A stretch of DNA of 64,000 nucleotides from Desulfosediminicola ganghwensis (GTDB taxonomy: Bacteria; Desulfobacterota; Desulfobulbia; Desulfobulbales; Desulfocapsaceae). Of the stretch, positions 1 through 10,000 are shown piece by piece (the first letter of the stretch is position 1; each line of letters opens with the position of its first letter). Location: assembly GCF_005116675.2 (NCBI RefSeq), contig NZ_CP050699.1, forward strand, positions 4,459,001-4,523,000. The letters run 5' to 3'. The notes under the pieces were generated by a model, which was not told the DNA's origin, did no database searches, and was given only the letters and a program-made list of their open reading frames with translations. A program made the position numbers and the translations under genes.

Positions 1-3000
1 TCGTCGACACCGGAGTCTTCATGGATCAGAGAAGCACCTACCTCCAGCTTCTGGTCCAACATTTTGACTGCCGCACGCCCGCCGTAATTGAACTCACTCT
101 GGTTCGAGGTCCTGGTTTCGTAGTCGGCAACGATGAAGATCGGGTTGAAGCTTTCGTCCTTGCTGGCGATGGGCCGCTTGAAAAAGAGTGTGCCGTCCCC
201 GTAATCGATGTTGTAATCGATGTGCCGCTGCATGGTCTGGGAACTGAGGATCTTCTCGCTCTGAAACCGATCCCGGGTCTCGATGACGATCGTCTCCGAG
301 TTGATGACCAGATCCTGATGGGACAGGTAATAGCGCCCGGAAGTTCCATCGCCGCGAATCTCGTCCTTCACAAACCCCTGCCTGGTGTCGGCCGCGAACA
401 GGTTGAACTCGATCTTTTCGCCCTGCAGTTCCGATTTAAAGCCGTTCATGCTGCGGCTGTAGCGGGACAGCTCGGTTTGGGTCAGGCCGGTCTGCATGTC
501 GCCAAAGAGGGCATAGAATTGATTTTTTTCCAGCTTCACGTAGATCTTACGGGCGCTGGCGGCCTCGTAGCTCTGCTGGGTCTCGTCTCCGTAGAGGGGA
601 TAGTAGCTATCCGGATCGATGATCTGGTACAGGCTGTCGCCATCCAACTCCTCCTTGTCGGAATCATAGGCCACGGTCAACAGCCATTCACCCTTGATGG
701 CGCCCTTGGCAAAAAACTTGATCCGGCCGTCCTCGTAGAAATGGTCGTCGACCTCCGCCTCATCCAGGCTGACCTGGTTGCCGGAGAGGGTGTTGTAGCC
801 CAGCGTCCCTTCGGCAAAGCCGACCAGGATCCACTCCCGGGCGACCGGTTTCAACCAGGCGCTGATCTCTTCAGTCTCATCTTCCAGCGGCAGACGGACC
901 ACTGCCTCACCGGATTGCGGGGTCGGTTCCAGAATGATCCTGGCAACCCCGTCCGGGCCGACCTGATATTTTGGCCTGTCGGTATCAAGGCTGCTGTTTT
1001 TTTCCGACTTGTCGATCAATTGACTGTAGGGCGGCTCGACCGAGAATTCTCCGATCATGCCGCTGCTGACCGGATAGCCGTCCCGGTCGGTGAGGCGCAC
1101 CGCAATCACCGGCGGGGTCTTGCCGTCTGCAACCAGGGTCGATTGATCCTTGACCAGCTCGGCATGGGCTGGTCCGAACGAGTAGTGGACCAGGCGGGTC
1201 AACTGCTCGACCAGCTTGCCATTCGCATCGTACAGATCGGCTGTCAGGTTATTGTCGCCCTTGTTGATACCGATCCCGCGCCAGATGGAGACCGCTGTCG
1301 AACCGGCCTGGTTTGCAGTGGTGCCTTCAAAGGCCAACGGACTGACATCCCGGCCGTCGAGCCGCAGTTTGACCTTCAGCCCGGCGGCGTGTTTGATGGC
1401 GGCCTTGATACTCGGGATCGCCGGTGTTTTGCCCGGCTGCGGCCAGAGCCATTCCGTACCCGCATCGGCGTTTGCCAGCCACGCCTTGTCGTAGGCCGGC
1501 ATTTTCTCAGGATCCGGCAGGTCCTTTTCCGGCAGCTCACCATCCGCACCAGGCCGCAGACCGACGGTCTCCGTCTGCTGCAGGCCGCTATTGTCCTTGG
1601 CTAGATCCAGGATTTGTGTATTATCAATCCGTTTTCCTTCGTTCCGGATCAGATTGTCGACCATCGGGGTTCTCTGGTTCTGCTGTGCCGGGGAGTTGAA
1701 GGTCAAAATGGTGCGGAGCGCCATTTCCTGCGGCGCGCCCACGCCAACCCTGGTCTTCAGGGTGATCTCCCCGTGCCAGCCGGCAAGCCCGTCACCCAGC
1801 CGGTAAGTCAGAACCGGTGGTTTCCCTCCCGGATCATCTATTGCCTGGTCACCAAGGCGGCTGCTGCCGGTGAGATACTCAAGCCCTTTGGGCAAAATGA
1901 CGCTAAGCCGCAGGTTCTTCAGGTCAACCTGGCTGATCCCCAGCGGGATCTGCCATGAAACGATATCTTCATCAAGCGTGCTGTTCAGTTCGATAGTGAC
2001 TGCGCCCTGGGGTTTTTCCTTGAGTTTGACGTGAAAGTCCGCGCGCCACAGGGTGCCGCCCTGAATATCCACGAACTGTGAGAAATTGCGACCAGCGAAC
2101 TGGTTGTTCTCTTCACAGGCGATCGGTTCGTAGGCAGGAGGCAGTGAAGCCAGATCGACCTGGACGACATGGGTGCCCGGCTCGATCCCCTCAAAGTGGT
2201 AACGGCCCTGTTTGTCACTGACCACATAGGTTCCGTCTTCCAAGTAGATGCGGACACCGCCCACCCCTTCCAGTTCGGTATCCGGCTTGTCACAGCCGCC
2301 GGCCATGACCCGGCCCATCAACAGCGAGCTGCTCCTCAGAAAATCTTCCCTGACCGTGACCACCGCCGAAGCCGTGTTGGATGACAGGCCTCCCTGCGCC
2401 AATGCAGCTGCACTGTTCCTATTGTAACCGGTTTTAGTTCCTGCTCCGATTTCGATGACATAGCGGATTTCCACACTTGCCTCGGGGGCCAGCTCGCCAA
2501 GGCGGTAGCTCAGGGTGCGGCCATCTGTAGAAATCTCCGGGTCGGCGGCGCTGATCCCATCAAGCCTTGTCGAGCCGGCCTGATAGCGAAACCCAGTGGG
2601 GAGTCTATCGCTCACCACCACATCAGTTGCAGTTTCGCTTTGATCAAAATTCTCCACCTGGATCGTGTAGCCGACAAAGTCGCCAATGGCCGCTTCGTCC
2701 TTGTTGGCTTCCTTTTGCACCCAGATCCCGGTCCGGACCGGATCGACCGGAATGTCGATATGCACTGTCGGGCCCGGATTGACGATGAAGGACTCACCCC
2801 GTGACCCTGGCTCTATGGCATAGGGGGCGCCGGGCAGACTCTGGAGCGATGAGGTCGGCACCGTCGAGGGCGCAATGTATCCGGAAGGCGGTTCGATCTC
2901 CAGCCGGTAGGTGCCGGGAACGATCAAGGGAAAACGATAACCGCCAACAGGGGCAGTATAGGCTCGCCCGCTGGAATCGTAGGTAACACCGCCACTGACC

Positions 3001-3992
3001 ACTGTGGCCGGGTAACTGCTCACCCCGTCATCACCCAGAACCGATGCCGGCTGGCCGATCGCGGTATCGATCAGGGTAACTGTGGCACCGTTCACCAGTT
3101 GGCCGGTGTCGCTGTCAAAGACCACACCGAAGGGATCGACCAACGCCGCACTGGTGGCGACATCCGAGATATCCAGCTGATCGTAGTAGCGGGCAGTCAG
3201 GGTACCATCCTCCACCAGCGATAGAGTACCGTTGTTGGCTGTGGCAGGATCTCCGCTGGAGGGAATATAGCCGGTGAAGACGCCTGTATTCGATCCGGTT
3301 TCGGTCAAAAGCAGCACTTCCCTGTCGCCCGTATCACTCGAAGTGACGGTAACGACGATGGTCTCAGCAAGGGAAATATCCTGGTTCTGATCCTGATCGG
3401 TAACACGCAGAAAGATCGGTTCACCGATATGAAAGATCTCGGTGGGGGTCAGCGGCAGCTGAGCGCTGAGGTCCACCGGGGTCGAGGAACCAAAGGGAGT
3501 AGGAGCCGGTAGCGGCCTGAAGGGGCCGTCTTCGCTGCCGCTGGTGCTGTGCCCGGTAACATTGACCCGGACCTGTTCGGATCCTGAGGACGTTGCGTAG
3601 TTTAAAAACTCAATGGTCGACGGTGTGTTCAGCCCCACCGTGATAATTCTGGACAGGTTGGACGGCAGAGTGACCGAGCTTATCGGCCCCGTCCGAAAAG
3701 ATGCCGAAGCGATATTGTCAATGGCCGTTCCGGCTGGGGTCCTGGCAGCTTTTGCGAAGATCGGAGTCAACAGCAGCACAAGGCAGCTGAGCAGCACCAG
3801 GCAACTCAACAGCGCCTGCCTGTGGCGGTGGCCGATATTGGCGGCCGCCACAGGCAGACGGGCAAACCAGCCGCGAAACTGGTTTGCCGTATTGTTCTGC
3901 TTGTCCAAGACGCACCTGTCCCCCATCCCGGCGACAGTGCCGAAATCATGCAGCGGCCTGGCGGCCGGGATGCTGAAATCAGGTGAAAACAT
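1..3992 (-). CDS. Giant exported DUF11/SdrD-B-like surface protein, 3' end outside the window
   Basis: An open frame runs without a stop from an ATG at 3992 to the left edge (about 1330 codons seen), so the gene is cut by the window. About 55 polar residues precede a hydrophobic stretch (around residues 58-80) ending near FAKAA, which looks like an extended signal peptide; a later start is possible. Then come beta-rich segments, a DUF11-like module starting near GIWVQKEANKDEAAIGDFVG, a Cna-B/SdrD-like module (YVVSDKQGRYHFEGIEPGTH), a second DUF11-like part, Ig-like segments, and from about residue 1130 short alternating strands (for example FYALFGDMQTGL) that could begin an outer-membrane beta barrel. 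It lies 36 bp after the 351-residue DUF11 gene and is probably in the same transcript. Role inferred: cell-surface or outer-membrane protein. Substrate unknown. Confidence 0.8.
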   Translation of the reverse strand, partial: MFSPDFSIPAARPLHDFGTVAGMGDRCVLDKQNNTANQFRGWFARLPVAAANIGHRHRQALLSCLVLLSCLVLLLTPIFAKAARTPAGTAIDNIASASFRTGPISSVTLPSNLSRIITVGLNTPSTIEFLNYATSSGSEQVRVNVTGHSTSGSEDGPFRPLPAPTPFGSSTPVDLSAQLPLTPTEIFHIGEPIFLRVTDQDQNQDISLAETIVVTVTSSDTGDREVLLLTETGSNTGVFTGYIPSSGDPATANNGTLSLVEDGTLTARYYDQLDISDVATSAALVDPFGVVFDSDTGQLVNGATVTLIDTAIGQPASVLGDDGVSSYPATVVSGGVTYDSSGRAYTAPVGGYRFPLIVPGTYRLEIEPPSGYIAPSTVPTSSLQSLPGAPYAIEPGSRGESFIVNPGPTVHIDIPVDPVRTGIWVQKEANKDEAAIGDFVGYTIQVENFDQSETATDVVVSDRLPTGFRYQAGSTRLDGISAADPEISTDGRTLSYRLGELAPEASVEIRYVIEIGAGTKTGYNRNSAAALAQGGLSSNTASAVVTVREDFLRSSSLLMGRVMAGGCDKPDTELEGVGGVRIYLEDGTYVVSDKQGRYHFEGIEPGTHVVQVDLASLPPAYEPIACEENNQFAGRNFSQFVDIQGGTLWRADFHVKLKEKPQGAVTIELNSTLDEDIVSWQIPLGISQVDLKNLRLSVILPKGLEYLTGSSRLGDQAIDDPGGKPPVLTYRLGDGLAGWHGEITLKTRVGVGAPQEMALRTILTFNSPAQQNQRTPMVDNLIRNEGKRIDNTQILDLAKDNSGLQQTETVGLRPGADGELPEKDLPDPEKMPAYDKAWLANADAGTEWLWPQPGKTPAIPSIKAAIKHAAGLKVKLRLDGRDVSPLAFEGTTANQAGSTAVSIWRGIGINKGDNNLTADLYDANGKLVEQLTRLVHYSFGPAHAELVKDQSTLVADGKTPPVIAVRLTDRDGYPVSSGMIGEFSVEPPYSQLIDKSEKNSSLDTDRPKYQVGPDGVARIILEPTPQSGEAVVRLPLEDETEEISAWLKPVAREWILVGFAEGTLGYNTLSGNQVSLDEAEVDDHFYEDGRIKFFAKGAIKGEWLLTVAYDSDKEELDGDSLYQIIDPDSYYPLYGDETQQSYEAASARKIYVKLEKNQFYALFGDMQTGLTQTELSRYSRSMNGFKSELQGEKIEFNLFAADTRQGFVKDEIRGDGTSGRYYLSHQDLVINSETIVIETRDRFQSEKILSSQTMQRHIDYNIDYGDGTLFFKRPIASKDESFNPIFIVADYETRTSNQSEFNYGGRAAVKMLDQKLEVGASLIHEDSGVD

Positions 3993-4028
3993 CAGATCAA
4001 TAATCCCTCAGTACGCCTTGGATAATGG

Positions 4029-5084
4029 TTAATTGATCTTTACTTTGAAAATCATGGTGCCCTTAGCACTAGCGGCGATTGAGCCGTCTTCACAACTAAC
4101 ATCTGTGACAGTGCCGCTACCGTCATCGGTAACAGTGGCCGTGCTGCCGCTCAGGCCTGTGCAGACGAGACTTGCAGGATGGTAGGTGGTGTTGGCCGGA
4201 ATCGGGTCACTGATGATTACGCCGCTTGCACCATTGCTCCCATCTTCATTTAAGACCTCAATGGTATAGGTGACGATATCGCCTGGCAGGTAATAGCCGG
4301 AACCGTTGTCGCCAGCATCAATGGAGGCTGTCTTTGTTACGTTCAACACAGGCCAGTAGACGGTATATGTCGCCAGAGCAGAGTGCTCGCCGTCAGTGTC
4401 AATGTCGTCAGTATAGGTACCGTTACTATCTGCGAAGACCGCTTCGCTTTCGTTGGCATCATTGGAGCCAGGGTTATCACCAATTGCATCCTGAGACAGA
4501 ACATTTTGGGAGCCATCGGTGGCTGTCGCGCGCAGATGGTAATCATATGCTTCCCCATTTGCGGCATCGGCCTCGGCGTCGGCGACGATGTAGATGGTGG
4601 TCACCGCGTCTCGTTCAAGATTGATGTATACTTTTTTAGTGGGATCGGGATCGGTCAGCTTTGTATCCTCACCAATCTGATACCCCCCACTCGTACCGTC
4701 CTCCTGCCAGATTTCGACGTTTGTCATGTCGTAATCTGCTGCGCCCGGTAACGCTTCCAGCAGCATTTCCAAGGTCTCGCCAGTTTTGGTGTTGCCGTCG
4801 TTGGTGACCGTAAATTGGAGAACGTAGTCCAATCCTTCAGGTACAACAGAATCACCCGACACGGCAGCTACAAGCGGACGGATTTTGTGGTCGACCTTAA
4901 AGCTGACCTTACCATCGACCTTAGGAGTAGTTACCCCACCAATGGTGAAAGTGACGCTCGCCGTGTTTTCGATTAAGGTATCGGCTGTAGTGTCAGTTAT
5001 TGCTGCTTGGACCTGGCCGGCAACAAGCAGGGCCAGGGTGGACCCTAGAACGGTGCCCAACATTCCGCTCATGTTTCGTTTCAT
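4029..5084 (-). CDS. Exported DUF11-type protein, 351 aa
   Basis: The N-terminus is a clear Sec signal (MKRNMSGMLGTVLGSTLAL, cleavage near VQA-AI). The mature part opens with a segment like that of the 338-residue neighbour (NTASVTFTIGG followed by VDGKVSFKVDHK). It ends in a DUF11-like module: WPVLNVTKTASIDAG, GDIVTYTIEVLN, SDPIPANTTYHPASL and a final strand IFKVKIN. Two Cys late in the module (VCTGL and SCEDG) could form a disulfide. It sits between the 163-residue and the giant DUF11 genes, all in one direction. DUF11 domains are typical of bacterial and archaeal surface proteins. No enzyme motif is visible. Function unknown; a structural or adhesive surface role is inferred. Confidence 0.8.
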   Translation of the reverse strand: MKRNMSGMLGTVLGSTLALLVAGQVQAAITDTTADTLIENTASVTFTIGGVTTPKVDGKVSFKVDHKIRPLVAAVSGDSVVPEGLDYVLQFTVTNDGNTKTGETLEMLLEALPGAADYDMTNVEIWQEDGTSGGYQIGEDTKLTDPDPTKKVYINLERDAVTTIYIVADAEADAANGEAYDYHLRATATDGSQNVLSQDAIGDNPGSNDANESEAVFADSNGTYTDDIDTDGEHSALATYTVYWPVLNVTKTASIDAGDNGSGYYLPGDIVTYTIEVLNEDGSNGASGVIISDPIPANTTYHPASLVCTGLSGSTATVTDDGSGTVTDVSCEDGSIAASAKGTMIFKVKIN

Positions 5085-5220
5085 CTTTTTCTCTCCATTT
5101 GAGTTTTACTTTGTTGCATGGCAGACAACTGGCCATGACAACTTTGCAGTAACTGCCTTTTATCGTTTATAAATATTTCTTCTTTAAAGCTGTTTATCTG
5201 TCACCTAAGTCACTGGTAAT

Positions 5221-5712
5221 CTATTTCAAACGAGCGCGGAACTCCACATCCTTGCTCTCCCCCGGTTTGAGCGAAGACTTGAGCTGCCAGCGGACATGGG
5301 TGTAATCCCTTCCGGTGGCCGGGCGTGAAGTGCCGTCCTGCTCGACGATGAACAGGTTGCCGGGAGCATCGAAGGTGTTTCCGTTGTCGGTGGAAAAGGT
5401 GACGGCGACCCCGGCTTCGGTGGCCGAGCTGTCGATATAGACGGTATGCTCGGGGATCGGGTTGTTGATGACCACATCATCGATGGGGCTATCACTGACA
5501 TTGGTGCAGGTGTTAGTGAAAAAAACGATGGTGCCCGGCATGACCTTGGCCGCCGGCACCCGTCTGGTCTCCTTTTCACCCTGTTCATTGACCACCGTCT
5601 CCTCGATTTCAGCCTTGGAGACGATGGAGATGGGCTCTTTCGCTGCGGCAATGCCAACCATACTTGTCAAAACCAGCAGCAGCACGGCAAACAGTGTCTG
5701 ATACGCTTTCAT
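5221..5712 (-). CDS. Small exported DUF11-type protein, 163 aa
   Basis: The signal peptide is MKAYQTLFAVLLLVLTSMVG, with cleavage near IAAA-KE. The rest is essentially one DUF11-like module: VMPGTIVFFTNTCTNVSDSP, then NNPIPEHTVYIDSSATEAG, ending in VEFRARLK. That ending matches the closing strands of the neighbouring 351-, 338- and 1290-residue proteins (FKVKIN, FEVTIK, FRVRLQ). It could be a minimal subunit of the same surface structure. An acidic stretch (EIEETVVNEQGEKETRR) precedes the module. It lies 136 bp before the 351-residue gene and shortly after a palindromic repeat element. No catalytic residues are recognisable. Confidence 0.78.
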   Translation of the reverse strand: MKAYQTLFAVLLLVLTSMVGIAAAKEPISIVSKAEIEETVVNEQGEKETRRVPAAKVMPGTIVFFTNTCTNVSDSPIDDVVINNPIPEHTVYIDSSATEAGVAVTFSTDNGNTFDAPGNLFIVEQDGTSRPATGRDYTHVRWQLKSSLKPGESKDVEFRARLK

Positions 5713-5750
5713 GATTACTACTCCGTCAATAAGTGTGACTCTTTACGTAC

Positions 5751-5897
5751 TAGGAGCCTGTCGGACTACTGCAATTTTTTCACAAATCAAGGCGTCTGGA
5801 GGAAATTAAGCGGAGCCATATAATTAATATTGCGAGCATTAATTTCCTCTTGATAACGCTGAGTTGTGAAAAAAGGGCTTAGTCAGACAGACTCCTA
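5751..5897. repeat. Palindromic MITE-like element, copy 1 (147 bp)
   Basis: The ends are inverted repeats: TAGGAGCCTGTCGGACTA on the left, and the reverse complement of the right end reads TAGGAGTCTGTCTGACTA (2 mismatches in 18). Pairing continues inward through a TTTTTTCACAA block on both arms and GGAAATTAA blocks nearer the centre. The outermost TAG of the right end is the stop codon of the gene ending at 5895. Copies 2 (50534-50683) and 3 (56062-56150) share the terminus, the T-run and core sequence. As RNA it would fold into one long hairpin. No transposase is encoded. Confidence 0.75.
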
Positions 5898-6911
5898 TTT
5901 GATGGTGACTTCAAAGGTGATGGTGTTGGTTGTACCGGGTGCTTCTCCGCCAGTGACATTACCGAGATCGACCTTAATTTCATAACTTTCCGGTACTGTT
6001 CCCAACGGCTCCAGCTTTCCCTCGTCACTGTCGTCATCATCAGTCAGTGGGCTGCCGTTGAGTTGCATACTGTCGCCAACATAGCTGGTCGCTGCCGGGA
6101 TCGGGTCAGTAATCACCAGTCCTGCGGCAGTACCACCAATCACCTCGACAGTAATGGTGTACTCGATGGTGGCGCCCGGTACCGGCTCGGTTCCAGTACC
6201 AGTCAGCCCGTCTTCGATCACCACCCCGGTCTTGTCGATGGTAACATCGACGCGGCTGACCTGGTAGGTGCCGTCGGCGTTGGCTGACGCACCGCTGGTG
6301 CCGACCACAGCCGCGACACTGCCGTTATAGCCAGCGTTAGCATATGCCGTTCCTTCCGGACCGGTCCCGGTCTGGGCATCAGCCTGCAGGTTGCTGATAC
6401 CTAGCTCGGTGTCGGCGGGTGTATCAGGGATATCATTGAACACAAAGAGATAAATACTCTCATCTGCGGCCAAGGCAGGCAGGTTGCTCCCGTCATACAG
6501 GGTGTCTGTGCCATCATCGTAGGTGTCGTTATCGTTGGCATCGAAATAGATGGTAGTGGGAGTCTCCGGGTCGAAATCATCGGTAGTATCCGTGTTATCA
6601 ACCGTCAGTGTGAAGCCCTCCTGGTAATTGCCGGTATTGGTCAGCTCATAGGTGAGCATGGCCTTGGACTCTCCCGGTTTTACAGGAACGTTGCTTCCAT
6701 CGCGTGAAACCAGGGTAACATCGAGCAACTCGGCAACATTGAAGGTGACGGTGTCACTGTCTTTCTCCAGGTCGATGCCATCAACGTTGTAGTTGACGGT
6801 GGCCGTGTTGCTGATAGGAGTGCCCGCAATGGTACCGGCTGCCTCCGCCAGCGACGCTGTGGTACCGACAACAAGGCAGGTCAGCATTATCAGGTTTAGT
6901 GTTTTCTTCAT
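5895..6911 (-). CDS. Exported DUF11-type protein, 338 aa
   Basis: The ATG at 6911 is chosen because AAAGGAG lies 7 nt upstream; a TTG two codons earlier is less likely. The signal peptide is MKKTLNLIMLTCLVVGTTAS, with cleavage near AEA-AG. Mature order: a strand segment (SNTATVNYNVDGIDLEKDSD), an Asp-rich middle with possible Ca-binding runs (FDANDNDTYDDGTDTLYDG), then a C-terminal DUF11-like module (VDVTIDKTGVVIEDG, PGATIEYTITVEV, TDPIPAATSYVGDSM) ending FEVTIK. Its stop codon TAG is the terminal TAG of the palindromic element at 5751-5897. It lies about 125 bp after the 1290-residue gene. Surface protein inferred, activity unknown. Confidence 0.8.
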   Translation of the reverse strand: MKKTLNLIMLTCLVVGTTASLAEAAGTIAGTPISNTATVNYNVDGIDLEKDSDTVTFNVAELLDVTLVSRDGSNVPVKPGESKAMLTYELTNTGNYQEGFTLTVDNTDTTDDFDPETPTTIYFDANDNDTYDDGTDTLYDGSNLPALAADESIYLFVFNDIPDTPADTELGISNLQADAQTGTGPEGTAYANAGYNGSVAAVVGTSGASANADGTYQVSRVDVTIDKTGVVIEDGLTGTGTEPVPGATIEYTITVEVIGGTAAGLVITDPIPAATSYVGDSMQLNGSPLTDDDDSDEGKLEPLGTVPESYEIKVDLGNVTGGEAPGTTNTITFEVTIK

Positions 6912-7037
6912 CTCCAATCTCCTTTCTCTTTAAATCGATGGATCAAAATCATACTGATTGTCGTTTGTGTTTGGTTTGGTCATAACCTCCTCCCTCTTCG
7001 GTATCTGGCCTTATGGTTTCTATTGCCTCTATTCCAT

Positions 7038-10000
7038 CTATTGCAGCCGCACCCTGAAGGTGACGGTGAAGGAAGGATCGGTGATCCCGTCCGAAGCGTT
7101 GAACTGCCCGGCGGGCATGAACCGCAGGTACTTGACCGAGGGGTCGGTGCCGTTGCCGTCTGCGGTTGGGATCTGGCTGTAATCCGTGCCGTCGGCAGAG
7201 AACTCGACGTGATCGGTCAGATCGTTTAAGGCGGTATAGGTGAGGGTCAATCCGGTGGTCGCCTGGACGTTGCTGATTGTGACTGGCGGATCGGTGACCA
7301 CCAGCGCTGTATGTTCCGGAATGGGATCGACCAGCAATAGCGAATCGGCATCAGTGGCTGCCAGACCAGTGTTAGTGACCGTGATGCGGTATTCAATGAT
7401 GGCCCCGGGCACGTCATAAGGGTTCACCATGCCATGCTCCGGATCACTGACCGTCTTCGCGGACTTGACCACGGTCAGTACCGGCCAGGCCACAGGCGTA
7501 AAATCGACGCTGGCGCTGTCGTTGGCCGGGTCGCTATCGGTCTGGTCAAGGCCGGTGATACTTGCCGAGTTGGTCACGGTGGTGCCGACCGGGCCGTCAA
7601 CCCCGACCAGGATATCCAGCGTGGCGCTGTCACCCGCAGCCAGGCTGCCGACCAGCCAGCTACCGGTGGAGTAGCTGCCCTGGCTCGGCGTGCTGGAGAT
7701 CAAGGTGATCCCGGCCGGCAGGATATCCTCCACCTCGAAGCCGGTGGCAGAGTTGGCCCCCTCGTTGGTAACGGTAAGCATATAGGTCACTGCCCCCTGT
7801 ACCCCGGGGCTGGCGTTATCGATGGTTTTGGTCAGAGCCAGGTCGGTTCCTGCCACAGCAACGTCAGCGCTGGCAAAATCATTAGCTGGATTCTGGTCCC
7901 CCTGGTCCACCGCGTTGATCGAGGCATTGTTGGTGATATACAAGCCGCTGGTACTGCCCTTGACCCTGGCGATGATGTTAAGCTGCGCTGTTTGATTGTC
8001 CGAGAGGTTACCGATTGTCCAGATGCCGGATGCCTGGTCATAGTTGCCGGTGCTGGAAATATAGCTGACCTCTGGCGGCAGCAGGTCCCTTACCTCCACA
8101 CCGGTGGCATCGGTCGGTCCGTTGTTGGTGATGGTGACGGTGTAGATGATATCCTGATGCTCGTTCGGGGTAGGATCATCGACGGTTTTAGTGATGGCGA
8201 GATCGGTGCCGTCGACGGAAATCACACTGCTGGCAACGTTGTTGAGGTAGTTTGGATCTGCCTGATCACTTTCGGTAATCATGCCCACATTGGTGATGTT
8301 CTGGCCACTGGTGCCGCTATCCACCGTGGCATTGATGGTCAATGTTGCGCTCCCTGTCACGCTGAGATTACCGATATCCCATACCCAGCTGGGTTTACCA
8401 TTGCTCTTGGCATCATAACTTGTGCCTGCAGAGGCCGAATGGCTGGTGTAGGTAACACCTTCGGGCAGGATGTCAGTGACCGCAACCCCGCTTGCCGGAT
8501 TCGGACCATTGTTGGTCACCGTCAGCGTGTAGGTCGCGGAGTCGCCCGGGCTTGGGATTGAATTATTGACGGTTTTGGTGATCTGCAGGTCGGTACCGTC
8601 TACCTTGATGGTAGCCGCAGCCCAGTTGTTTGACTCAACGTCGTCGAAGTAATCCGAAGCGGTTATCTCGGCCGAGTTGATGATGGTCTGCCCTGCCGTG
8701 TCGTTGTTCACGTCGGCATCAATTTGCAGTGTTGCCGTGCTGCCAGAGGAGAGAGCACCGAGCGACCAGACGCCGGTCGCTGGATTATAGCTGCCCTGGC
8801 TGATCTGGCCCACGCTGTCGAAGCTGATCCCGGACGGTAGCTGATCCGTTACCGCCACGCCGGTGGCATCGTTGGGCCCATGATTGGTCACCACCAATTC
8901 GTAACGGACACTGTCGCCTTCGTTGGGAACCGCGATATCGACCAGAGGGTTGTATGAAGGCCCCACGCCCACCATCTTGGTCAATTCCAGGTCGTGGAAG
9001 TTCACCTTGATGTCGACTCCGGCCGAGTCGTTGGCCGGGTTGCTCTCAGGCTCGTTGATAACGGTAAGGCTTGCACTATTGGTCAAGATGGTGTTTGCGG
9101 TACCGGGCGCAGGACGGGCCGGGATGGTGAGGACAGCCCCGACACCACTGGCGAGATCGCCCACGGTCCAGACTCCGGTTGCTTCATTGTAGCTGCCTTG
9201 GGTGGCGCTGTAGCCTGTGGCCGAATCATAGTTCAGACCGCTGGGGAGCAGGTCCGTAACAACAACGCCGCTGGCGTTGTTGGGGCCAAGGTTCAAAGCC
9301 CTGACACTGAAAAAAATCAGTTCATTTTCGGCCGGATACTCATCGTCGACCGACTTACTGATTCGGATATCCGTACCGCCGACATAAAGCTCGGCGCTGG
9401 CGGAGTTGTTACCAGCGTATCCGTCTATTTCATTGAGTACAGTGATCGTGGCCGTGTTGACAATGTTGCCGATGGCGGCACTGACCTGGGTATCGATGGT
9501 CAGGGTGGCGGAAGCGCCGGTGTTCAGCATCCCCACTGACCAGTTGCCCGAAACCGGGTCGTAGCTGCCGACCGATGGTGTGCTGGCCTGGTAGCTGAGA
9601 CCGGCTGGCAGCTGGTCGTTGACCACAACCCCAGAAGCGTTGTTGGGTCCCTGGTTGGTGATGGTGAGGCTGAACTGAACACTATCGCTCTGCTGTACCA
9701 CCGAGCTATCAACCGATTTTTCGAGAGCCAGGTCGGTGGCGGTGGTGGTGAAGGTGATGGTATCTGTGCGGTTCACCTCCTGATTGCCGCTGGCGTCGAT
9801 CGAGTCGATATAGGTAACGGTGATGATCTCCTGATCTGTCGGAGAAGACGCAGGTGGCCAGACCTGAAGAGTTGTATCAGAGGAATCAATATCCTTTGAT
9901 TTGGTGACTTCCTCGGTCACCACAGCGCCAGTAAACTTTCCGGCCACACCGGTTGCGGTGAGGATAACCACCACCGAGTCGCCGCTTGGCGCGGTGAGTT

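Noticed and set aside
21-1604. 527-codon plus-strand open frame
   Set aside because: It is the antisense shadow of the giant DUF11 gene, whose frame is open on the minus strand to the window edge and has clear domain motifs. The plus frame has no motif and is rich in Asp/Gly/Val as expected of a shadow.
7434-8561. 375-codon plus-strand frame inside the 1290-residue gene
   Set aside because: Its composition follows the repeated codons of the real minus-strand gene, and no ribosome-binding site or family motif is present.
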